A stretch of DNA of 5,939 nucleotides from an uncultured Spirochaetales bacterium (GCA_937902565.1 CALFMX010000113.1:1-5939); one strand, 5' to 3'; positions 1 through 4,700 are shown, counted from the stretch's first letter. Notes: generated by a model from the sequence alone, not told the origin. Translations and numbers: made by a program.

Positions 1-306
1 CAAATGCGGTTAGCGTGGATCGCCACCATACCTCTGGCGTCCACCTCAGAACACCTAATGCTTCCCCTCGTCACCGCCGCCAAGGAGTGGTGGCTGCGCT
101 TCTTCGATCAGCCTCTTACCCTCTTCGGTTACCAGATTCCTCTCTTCCGTACCGGCTTCAGGATGGTGGTCTTCTCTATCCTCCTCATGATCGTCGTCCT
201 CATCTATAGACGAGGGCTCTTCGGTACCAATGAGTTCAGCTGGGAGGCGTTTGGACGACGACTGCGATCCAGGAAATGGGGCAGGAAGAAGGAGGCAGGG
301 CAATGA
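1..306 (+). CDS. livM: C-terminal part of branched-chain amino acid ABC transporter permease, LivM-type (5' end outside window)
   Basis: The reading frame is open from base 1 to a TGA at 304-306, so this is the last 101 residues of a longer protein. The visible part has an amphipathic stretch, then one clear membrane segment (MVVFSILLMIVVLIY, 15 residues ending about 33 before the stop), the sequence RRGLFGTNEF and a strongly basic tail. A last membrane helix followed by a 'G-L-x-G' motif and a charged cytoplasmic tail is how LivM permeases end. The family forms the inner-membrane channel for leucine, isoleucine and valine with LivH. The stop overlaps the livG start (ATGA), which supports the assignment more than the sequence itself, since permease tails are poorly conserved. 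The Met at base 4 is probably internal. Substrate range cannot be read from this fragment. Confidence 0.8.
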   Translation, partial: QMRLAWIATIPLASTSEHLMLPLVTAAKEWWLRFFDQPLTLFGYQIPLFRTGFRMVVFSILLMIVVLIYRRGLFGTNEFSWEAFGRRLRSRKWGRKKEAGQ

Positions 307-1142
307 GCACCATCCTCCTCTCGACCGAACACCTGACGATGCAGTTCGGCGGCGTGGTCGCCGTCGATGACCTGAACATCCGCATCCCCACCGGGGAGAT
401 CACCGCCCTCATCGGCCCCAACGGGGCGGGAAAGACCACCGCCTTCAACGTCATCACCGGCGGCTACCAGCCCACCAATGGGCGGGTGGTCTTCGATGGG
501 CAGACGATCGCGGAGAACTGCCCGCGATCCAAGATGAAGAAGATCTACGCCGGCTCCTATACCGGGACCACTGAGTGCACCGTGGTCAACAAGCCCGATA
601 TGATCACGCGCCTCGGCCTGGCGCGCACCTTCCAGAACATCCGCCTCTTCAAGGATCTCACCGTCTTCGAGAACGTCCTCATCGCCAAGCACTGCCACAT
701 CAAGGCAGGGCTGCTTGGCGCGACGTTCCGCCTCAACAAGGCCGAGGAGCGGGAGATGGCCGAGGACTCCTACGCGCTTTTGGAGCGCGTGGGCCTCCTC
801 GATAGCGCAGGGGAGAAGTCCTCCTCGCTGCCCTACGGCAAACAGCGCCGCCTCGAGATTGCCCGCGCCCTGGCCACCGGGCCGAGGCTGCTGCTGCTCG
901 ACGAGCCGGCAGCGGGCATGAACCCCAAGGAGACCGACGAGCTCTCCGCCTTCATCGTGGAGATCAAGGACTCGTTTGAACTGACGGTCTTCCTCATCGA
1001 GCACCACATGAACCTGGTCATGGACATCAGTGACTCGATCTACGTGCTCGACTACGGGAAGACGATCGCCTATGGTACGCCCACCGAGATCCAGAACAAC
1101 GAGCGCGTCATCCAGGCGTACCTGGGGGTTGATGAGACATGA
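303..1142 (+). CDS. livG: Branched-chain amino acid ABC transporter ATP-binding protein LivG
   Basis: A 279-residue ABC ATPase that would power uptake of branched-chain amino acids as a cytoplasmic partner of LivF under the LivHM permease. Visible motifs are Walker A GPNGAGKTT (38-46), Q-loop in RTFQN (108-112, Q111), the LivG-type signature LPYGKQRRLE (176-185), Walker B LLLLDEP (196-202) with catalytic Glu201, and the H-loop His at 234. The start at 303 is preferred over the in-frame ATG at 276. AAGGAGG at 289-295 sits 7 bases before 303, whereas the 276 start would place that ribosome site inside the gene; 303 also gives the ATGA overlap with the permease stop. Between the Walker A region and the Q-loop (about residues 71-98) there is a longer loop with two Cys (C73, C92) than in E. 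coli-type LivG. All catalytic motifs are intact. Confidence 0.95.
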   Translation: MSTILLSTEHLTMQFGGVVAVDDLNIRIPTGEITALIGPNGAGKTTAFNVITGGYQPTNGRVVFDGQTIAENCPRSKMKKIYAGSYTGTTECTVVNKPDMITRLGLARTFQNIRLFKDLTVFENVLIAKHCHIKAGLLGATFRLNKAEEREMAEDSYALLERVGLLDSAGEKSSSLPYGKQRRLEIARALATGPRLLLLDEPAAGMNPKETDELSAFIVEIKDSFELTVFLIEHHMNLVMDISDSIYVLDYGKTIAYGTPTEIQNNERVIQAYLGVDET

Positions 1143-1852
1143 GCATACTAGAGATCAAGGACCTGGCGGTCCACTACGGCGGGATCGTGGCGTTGGGGGG
1201 TATCACCTTCAGCGTGGAGGAGGGGAGCATCGTCACCCTCATCGGAGCCAACGGTGCGGGCAAGTCGACGACGCTGCGCGCCATCATGGGCCTGGTGGAC
1301 ACCGCCGGCGGTTCGGTCACCTACCAAGGTGAGCTGATCACCGGCCTCGATACGAGGCGCATCGTCGAACGGGGCCTGGTCCTCGTCCCCGAGGGACGAC
1401 GGGTCTTCCCCAACCTCACCGTCCTCGAGAACCTCAAGCTCGGCTCCTACCTGCAGAACAAGCAGAGCGAGGCGCGCAGCCTCGAACACGTCTATGACCT
1501 CTTCCCCCGCCTCAAGGAGCGCCACTGGCAGCACGCCGGCACCCTCAGCGGGGGGGAGCAGCAGATGCTCGCCGTCGGCCGTGCCCTGATGGCAAATCCC
1601 ACTATGGTGATGATGGACGAGCCCTCCCTGGGCCTCGCCCCCCTGGTGGTCAAGGATATCTTCTCCATCATCAGGCGTATCAACAGCGAGGGCGTCACCG
1701 TCCTGCTCATCGAGCAGAACGCCAACGTGGCCCTGCACACAGCCGACTACGGCTATGTGCTGCAGACGGGGACCATCACCCTGGAAGGGACCGGAGAGGA
1801 GCTCTTGGCCAACGAAGAGGTGAAGGTGGCGTATCTGGGCAAGACACGGTAA
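1139..1852 (+). CDS. livF: Branched-chain amino acid ABC transporter ATP-binding protein LivF
   Basis: A 237-residue ABC ATPase, the usual LivF length, expected to form the cytoplasmic ATPase heterodimer with LivG. Motifs are Walker A GANGAGKST (36-44), the LivF-type VPEGRRVFPNLTV (83-95), in which Glu85 replaces the Q-loop Gln, signature LSGGEQQ (136-142), Walker B MVMMDEP (156-162) with Glu161, and IEQNA (191-195), where Gln193 takes the H-loop place. Gln there and VPEGRR are normal for LivF, not defects. The ATG overlaps the livG TGA by four bases (ATGA at 1139-1142), so translation is probably coupled; a G-rich stretch at 1124-1128 is the only candidate ribosome site. This is the last gene of the operon, with no further + strand gene before the transposase remnant at 2055. 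Confidence 0.96.
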   Translation: MSILEIKDLAVHYGGIVALGGITFSVEEGSIVTLIGANGAGKSTTLRAIMGLVDTAGGSVTYQGELITGLDTRRIVERGLVLVPEGRRVFPNLTVLENLKLGSYLQNKQSEARSLEHVYDLFPRLKERHWQHAGTLSGGEQQMLAVGRALMANPTMVMMDEPSLGLAPLVVKDIFSIIRRINSEGVTVLLIEQNANVALHTADYGYVLQTGTITLEGTGEELLANEEVKVAYLGKTR

Positions 1853-1858
1853 GGGTGA

Positions 1859-1927
1859 GTGCTGAAGCTTCCACGTATCGGTACGTCTCAAAGTGAGCCG
1901 TTCCAAGCTACTGGAAGCGTGTAGCAC
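1859..1927 (+). terminator. Imperfect stem-loop downstream of livF, possible operon end
   Basis: Seven bases after the livF stop begins an interrupted inverted repeat. GTGCT (1859-1863) pairs with AGCAC (1923-1927), and GCTTCCA (1867-1873) pairs with TGGAAGC (1912-1918), around a 38-base inner loop. It lies where the liv transcript should end. No run of T follows, so it is not a textbook intrinsic terminator. It could be an mRNA-stabilising hairpin, a Rho-dependent end or an unrelated repeat. Confidence 0.35.
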
Positions 1928-1992
1928 GTATTGCAGAACACTCTGGAGATCTCAGCGCTCTAAACAAACTAGTAGTTAGTAACACTTAAATA

Positions 1993-1998
1993 TATACT
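1993..1998 (+). promoter_or_regulatory. Candidate -10 element for the IS630-type transposase
   Basis: TATACT stands in an AT-rich stretch about 57 bases before the transposase start and matches the -10 consensus at five of six bases. No good -35 hexamer is seen 16-18 bases upstream, so this is weak. A transcript starting near 2005 would include the whole hairpin at 2015-2050. Confidence 0.25.
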
Positions 1999-2014
1999 TT
2001 ATGCAATTCTTGCA

Positions 2015-2050
2015 GTATCCTCCCATATAGGGAACAATAGAGGAGGATAC
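2015..2050 (+). promoter_or_regulatory. Hairpin that would hide the transposase ribosome binding site
   Basis: GTATCCTCC (2015-2023) and GGAGGATAC (2042-2050) are perfect 9-base inverted arms around an 18-base loop. The right arm contains most of the AGGAGG ribosome site (2041-2046), which lies 8 bases before the ATG at 2055. In a transcript covering both arms the ribosome site would be paired. IS10 and IS50 are known to use inverted repeats this way to stop outside transcripts from making transposase; the same role here is inference. Confidence 0.55.
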
Positions 2051-2054
2051 CGCC

Positions 2055-2703
2055 ATGGCATATAGCAAGAAAACCATCGTTCTCACCGAAGAACAACGTA
2101 CCTACCTGACTGAATTCACCAAAAGAGGGGTGAGGCCAGTGCAAGAGCTCAAGCGGGCTCGGGTCCTACTGGAAGCGGATGCATCAAGCGGCAGGCGTCC
2201 GCCTACCGAGCAAGTCATCGCTGAAAGAGCTGGCGTCAGCCTGCAAACCGTCAAGGCGGTCAAGAAGGCCTTCCATGATCTGGGCAAAGATGCAAAGGCG
2301 ACGGTGGTCCGCAAGAAACGGGAGACAGGGCCGAGAGAGATCAGGATCACCGGTGACGTAGAGGCCCACCTGATCGCCCTGTGCTGCTCCCCCGCCCCTG
2401 AAGGATATGCAAGGTGGACGGTGCGCCTGCTGGCGGAGAAAATGGTGGAACTGGATTATGTCGACGAGATATCGCCGATGTCGGTCTCACGGACACTAAA
2501 AAAACGAATTTGAGCCTCACCTGAAGCGTTGTTGGTGCATCCCGGCCCAACAGAACGGTGATTTCGTCGCTGCCATGGAGGATGTGCTGACCTTATACGC
2601 CCAGCCATATGATCCGATGAGACCGGTGGTCTGCATGGACGAGAAAGGTAAAGCTTTACCTTTCTCTCAGAACATCATCACCTCTATCTCGCTGATTGCG
2701 TGA
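2055..2703 (+). pseudogene. IS630-family transposase, frameshifted and truncated
   Basis: The intact first frame (2055-2513, 152 residues) has a helix-turn-helix region (about residues 49-75, with AERAGVSLQTVKAVKKAF) and ends in SVSRTLKKRI, typical of the DNA-binding half of IS630-type transposases. At 2498-2504 a run of seven A moves the family sequence to the +1 frame, where EFEPHLKRCWCIP and later RPVVCMDEK continue the protein. The Asp of CMDEK is expected to be the first Asp of the DDE catalytic triad. Homology then stops: from about 2647 the frame runs through a palindrome into unrelated residues and a TGA at 2701-2703. The last two catalytic residues and the right end of the element are missing, so it cannot encode an active transposase. 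AGGAGG at 2041-2046 and ATG at 2055 give a clear original start. Family assignment is from remembered IS630 motifs, not a search. Confidence 0.85.
2641..2666. repeat. Perfect 26-bp palindrome at the transposase breakpoint
   Basis: The half-site GAGAAAGGTAAAG (2641-2653) is followed directly by its exact reverse complement (2654-2666), with a HindIII-type AAGCTT at the centre. The first six bases still belong to the transposase codons for Glu-Lys, so the palindrome begins where recognisable transposase ends. It lies between two converging units (transposase on +, hip operon on -) and could act as a weak two-way terminator, although neither side has a good T run. Confidence 0.75.
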
Positions 2704-2721
2704 AGGAGAAGCGGGAGATAG
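2684..2721. repeat. Interrupted inverted repeat downstream of hipT
   Basis: CTATCTC (2684-2690) pairs with GAGATAG (2715-2721), and the inner GCT (2691-2693) can pair with AGC (2710-2712) across a two-base bulge. It starts about 20 bases past the hipT stop on the minus strand and may form the 3' end of the hip transcript. The lack of a following T run makes an intrinsic terminator unlikely. Confidence 0.35.
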
Positions 2722-2740
2722 CTATATCGTTTACGTAGCC

Positions 2741-3445
2741 TTATACACTCAGCCGCCTCATCCGCTCCTCGATCAGGGCGATGAGCTGCGCTTGCAAACT
2801 TTCGTCAAGGAAGCTTCGTCGGATGATGAGAGTAAATTCATCCTGCATGGTGAGGAGGCGGCTGATGAGGTTGACAGCGACCTTGTCGGGGACCGTGTAG
2901 GCTTTTGCCAGAGAGAGGAAGTCTCTCCTTGTAATCTTGTTCTTCTTCCCAGAGAGCGTCAGCGCTGTCTCCTCTTTGTCCTGGGGTAGGACCAGTGTAA
3001 CCGGCAAGAGGTCGTAGGCGGGGGTGAGCATGGTCCGCCCCCTCTCTGGTGTGTAGAGGGAGAAGTTCTTCAAGTGCATGTCGTTGTTACCGATGACAAA
3101 CGAGAAGACCAAGAGATAGAAGAGGTTGGTGAGGTCGAGCATCGCCACGCTCTCCAACTGCGGAAGATGGGGATGATCAGGGCTCTGTGGTTTGAGGATA
3201 TACAGTGAAGGGTGGAACCTCTTGGTGTCTTCCTTAACCAGTGCAGCAAGGGAGAGCTTCTGCTGCACACCGGCGATGCTCCAGCCTTCCTTGCTCGACT
3301 CTTTTGCGAGGGTCTGGATTGTCTCGTCATCGAGGGCGATAAGGGGTGGCTCATCGGCGGTGAAGAATGAGCGGCTACAGCGTCTGTGCCACTCTCCGAT
3401 TTCGCCTTCCTCAAGGGGTAGATAGCACTTCAGGCATCTCTTCAT
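2741..3445 (-). CDS. hipT: HipT-like (split HipA) serine/threonine kinase toxin, internally shortened
   Basis: A 234-residue HipA-family kinase lacking the N-terminal subdomain, which is encoded separately by the gene upstream. The start region has Cys4, Cys7, His20 and Cys23, suggesting a small metal site. The Gly-rich loop is GWSIAGVQQKLSL (54-66), the ATP-binding Lys is Lys85 in YILKPQ, and Glu98 aligns with the conserved Glu of the family's 'ENEH' segment. The catalytic loop is GNNDMHLKNF (119-128: Asp122, Asn127) and the metal-binding Asp is Asp145 in PAYDLL. Between Met102 and Leu103 the protein jumps from the 'LPxxExxxM' segment to the helix before the catalytic loop. About 100 residues expected there (hinge and following helices) are absent; E. 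coli O127 HipT, recalled as 335 residues, is longer by a similar amount. Its ATG overlaps the hipS stop by four bases, and GGAGG lies 7 bases upstream. Relatives phosphorylate tRNA synthetases (GltX for HipA, TrpS for HipT); the target here is unknown and activity is doubtful. Confidence 0.85.
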   Translation of the reverse strand: MKRCLKCYLPLEEGEIGEWHRRCSRSFFTADEPPLIALDDETIQTLAKESSKEGWSIAGVQQKLSLAALVKEDTKRFHPSLYILKPQSPDHPHLPQLESVAMLDLTNLFYLLVFSFVIGNNDMHLKNFSLYTPERGRTMLTPAYDLLPVTLVLPQDKEETALTLSGKKNKITRRDFLSLAKAYTVPDKVAVNLISRLLTMQDEFTLIIRRSFLDESLQAQLIALIEERMRRLSV

Positions 3446-3768
3446 ACGATTGCCTCCACACTGACTGCCCCAACAGGGTCCTTACAGACCGAAAGAAGCA
3501 GGCCAAAGCGATCTCTCCTTTCCAGTTTCCACACCGTGAGGGCAATGGCAAGGAGCCAGCCTTCAGGGATGAGGCCATCGAAGAAGGAGAAGAGGGTGGG
3601 GTTTTCCCAGATGTGCGTATCGAGGGGGAGGGTGAGGCTGACCGGCTCTGCCTCAGGATTGTTCAGGTATGCCTCCTCATAGGTGAAGCGATACCCACCC
3701 TCGTACTCCTCGATGATGCCAGCCATCTCCCCTTGGTAGCGCACCATCCCTCTTCGGTAGGTCATCAT
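3442..3768 (-). CDS. hipS: HipS-like antitoxin, stand-alone HipA N-terminal subdomain
   Basis: A 108-residue protein matching the HipA N-terminal subdomain 1 as a separate gene. The core LTLPLDTHIWENPTLFSFFD (46-65) and the following GLIPEGWLLAIA, then FGLLLSVCKDPVGAVSVE near the end, are the family's hallmark strings ('FFDGLLPEGW', 'LLxxxGxDxxGAVSV'). In the E. coli HipBST system HipS, not HipB, is the main antitoxin and binds the kinase HipT; that role is transferred here by homology. AAGGAG stands 5 bases before the first ATG (3768-3766) and 8 before a second in-frame ATG (3765-3763), so either Met could start. The gene overlaps the hipB stop on one side and the hipT start (ATGA) on the other. 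Normal length and intact motifs suggest it is functional. Confidence 0.88.
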   Translation of the reverse strand: MMTYRRGMVRYQGEMAGIIEEYEGGYRFTYEEAYLNNPEAEPVSLTLPLDTHIWENPTLFSFFDGLIPEGWLLAIALTVWKLERRDRFGLLLSVCKDPVGAVSVEAIV

Positions 3769-3974
3769 CGCAGCTCCTTGATCGAGACTGGGGCTGCCGT
3801 GTGACCGAACATTGCCAGCGCTTGGTTGACCTTGTCGAGTCTGACGGTGGGTTTGCCTTGTTCGAGGTCCCGTACAAACCGCAGCCCCAACCCGGAGCGA
3901 AGAGCAAACTCAACTTGGGTGAGCCCAACTCGCTTGCGTTCTTTCTTTATGAAGGTACCGATTGGATTGTCCAT
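3765..3974 (-). CDS. hipB: HipB-like helix-turn-helix antitoxin/repressor
   Basis: A 69-residue Cro/C1-type helix-turn-helix protein. LTQVEFALRSGLGLRFVRDL (18-37) is the DNA-binding helix pair, followed by the EQGKPTVRLDKVNQALAMFG segment that closes the five-helix fold in HipB proteins. It is the first gene of the minus-strand operon. HipB proteins repress their own operon and, in HipBST, strengthen toxin neutralisation by HipS. ATG 3974 is the only possible start: the in-frame codons upstream are CAC, GGT and TAT, then a TAA stop. There is no convincing Shine-Dalgarno sequence before it, and the strong -10 box lies only 9 bases upstream, so the message may be nearly leaderless. A perfect inverted repeat upstream is the likely operator. 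Confidence 0.87.
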   Translation of the reverse strand: MDNPIGTFIKKERKRVGLTQVEFALRSGLGLRFVRDLEQGKPTVRLDKVNQALAMFGHTAAPVSIKELR

Positions 3975-3982
3975 GTGACCAT

Positions 3983-4004
3983 ATTATACCCCTTATGGTA
4001 TAAT
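3983..4004 (-). promoter_or_regulatory. Inverted-repeat operator in front of hipB
   Basis: ATTATACC (3983-3990) and GGTATAAT (3997-4004) are perfect 8-base inverted arms around six bases. The core TATACC-N6-GGTATA spans 18 bp, the same span as the E. coli HipB operator TATCC-N8-GGATA. It covers a perfect -10 hexamer and touches a second one, so binding would block transcription. Autorepression by this HipB is inference from position and symmetry. Confidence 0.7.
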
Positions 4005-4031
4005 TATGAGAAAAGTAGGTATTGCTAGCAA
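3983..4031 (-). promoter_or_regulatory. Two overlapping candidate promoters for hipBST
   Basis: Read on the minus strand, the distal promoter is TTGCTA (4026-4031), 17 bp, CATAAT (4003-4008), giving a leader of about 20 bases. The proximal one is TTCTCA (4007-4012), 18 bp, perfect TATAAT (3983-3988), whose start would fall within about 3 bases of the hipB ATG and give a leaderless message. Which one is used cannot be told from sequence. Confidence 0.55.
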
Positions 4032-4056
4032 AGCTCATAAAACTTTTCACAAGAAT

Positions 4057-4117
4057 TTATCAAGAATTTGATAAGATTTGGAAAAATTCGATAGAAATTT
4101 TCTTATTCGACAGAAAT
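4057..4117. repeat. AT-rich cluster of short inverted and direct repeats
   Basis: TTATCAA (4057-4063) and TTGATAA (4068-4074) form a perfect inverted pair around GAAT. Next, ATTCGATAGAAAT (4086-4098) and ATTCGACAGAAAT (4105-4117) are direct copies differing at one base and spaced 19 bp apart, close to two helical turns. The stretch from about 4015 to 4130 is far richer in AT than its neighbours and holds no gene. It could carry protein-binding sites or simply be a junction between pieces of foreign DNA. Confidence 0.5.
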
Positions 4118-4130
4118 CTATACATATTAG

Positions 4131-4283
4131 GTAAGATGTCGAGAGTGGTTTGCCTCCCACTTCGGCTTTGAGAGCGTCGGCTACTTCATCAGTGAATATA
4201 TCAGGCCATTGGTCGAGCGTGGCAGGCTGAAGATGACGCTGCCGGAGAAGCCGAGGAGTAAGTTCCAGCGCTGGTATTCATGA
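4131..4283 (+). pseudogene. C-terminal remnant, probably of an AlbA_2/RecG-like ATP-binding protein
   Basis: An open frame with no start codon, bounded by TAG at 4128-4130 and TGA at 4281-4283, encodes about 50 residues. It contains HFGFESVGYFISEYIRPLVE and then GRLKMTLPEKPRSKFQRWYS. The pattern 'helix, YI.PL.E.G.L..T.P.KP.S..Q.Y' at a protein's end is what I recognise from the winged-helix tail of COG2865 (AlbA_2, often labelled RecG-like or putative transcriptional regulator with ATP-binding domain). The rest of the gene, normally several hundred codons, is absent: upstream is the AT-rich repeat zone and the hip promoter. Codon use is GC-rich like the flanking chromosome. It is a leftover from a deletion or from the insertion of the hip segment. 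The family label is from memory. Confidence 0.55.
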
Positions 4284-4310
4284 GCGATGTACACATGTCC
4301 AGGTTGTTGA

Positions 4311-4529
4311 TTAGCACATACACACGCTACTGCTTACCAAATTGACATATATCTATATGCCGAGTCTCTGGTCACTCACTATCTCCCGTTCATGAGAGCG
4401 GGTGTAGCCATCACCTATGTGGAGGGAACCAACATCATCAGGGACCTCGACGGGAAGAAGGAGATCATCGGGACCGTCGAGCCTCCGGTTCCGGTCACCC
4501 AGAAGAAAATCAAAATTCCAGTGAAATGA
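4311..4529 (+). pseudogene. Unrecognised C-terminal coding remnant
   Basis: The frame is open from a TGA at 4308-4310 to a TGA at 4527-4529, the same frame as the preceding remnant. The credible part is the last 55 or so residues, beginning near YAESLVTHYLPFM and ending in VTQKKIKIPVK. Residues MRAGVAITYVEGTNIIRDLD (ATG at 4392) and then GKKEIIGTVEPPVPV look like real protein, and the GC-rich third positions agree. A 45-residue product could start at 4392, but no ribosome site is visible. The part before about 4356 is AT-rich and unlike coding sequence. I do not recognise the family. It is more likely the 3' end of a lost gene than a complete small gene. Confidence 0.4.
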
Positions 4530-4573
4530 CACCTACGATACATCCTCTCCAAGATTCAGGGAAGAACGCCTGA

Positions 4574-4626
4574 TTGTTACAAAATAGGGGTATTTTGGAA
4601 CAAATCTTGTCACAGAATAAGGGTAT
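4574..4626. repeat. Direct repeat of 20 bases, two copies
   Basis: TTGTTACAAAATAGGGGTAT (4574-4593) and TTGTCACAGAATAAGGGTAT (4607-4626) agree at 17 of 20 positions and start 33 bp apart. The first copy also contains CAAAATA and TATTTTG around GGGG, a small perfect hairpin. No gene is credible across this stretch. Function is unknown; a regulatory site pair or decayed mobile-element end are possible. Confidence 0.5.
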
Positions 4627-4629
4627 CTG

Positions 4630-4700
4630 CCTGTTTTCTCGTCTACGTCGCCTCCGAGGCGAGGGCGTATGCGGCCCATTATGCGTAGAAAGAAAACAGG
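4630..4700. repeat. Long interrupted inverted repeat beside the tRNA terminator
   Basis: The left arm 4630-4647 (CCTGTTTTCTCGTCTACG) pairs with the right arm 4684-4700 (CGTAGAAAGAAAACAGG) over CCTGTTTTC and TCTACG, interrupted by one small internal loop. Inside is a second hairpin, TCGCCTC (4648-4654) and GAGGCGA (4656-4662), around a single C. The right arm is also the T-run side of the minus-strand tRNA terminator, so the two structures compete. Confidence 0.55.

Noticed and set aside
276..302. Earlier in-frame ATG for livG at 276
   Set aside because: It would put the strong AAGGAGG site (289-295) inside the gene and add nine residues unlike LivG N-termini. ATG 303 has ideal spacing and overlaps the permease stop.
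204..1007. Long minus-strand open frame (267 codons) across livG
   Set aside because: It is the complement of a gene with GC-rich third positions. The translation is rich in Asp, Glu, Gly and Arg with no family motifs, while the + strand has full ABC motifs.
1148..1927. Long minus-strand open frame (259 codons) across livF
   Set aside because: It is an antisense shadow with the same compositional bias; livF on the + strand is unmistakable.
2497..2524. Programmed -1 frameshift at A-AAA-AAA in the transposase
   Set aside because: The -1 frame reaches a TGA after a few codons (KTNLSLT, stop), and the family sequence resumes only in the +1 frame, so a -1 event would not make a transposase.
3367..3804. 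Plus-strand open frames opposite hipS and hipB
   Set aside because: The minus-strand genes have family motifs, overlaps and ribosome sites; the + strand translations have none.
4040..4630. CRISPR-like array from the repeats in this region
   Set aside because: Repeats occur only twice, are imperfect, differ from each other and lack regular unique spacers; there are no cas genes.
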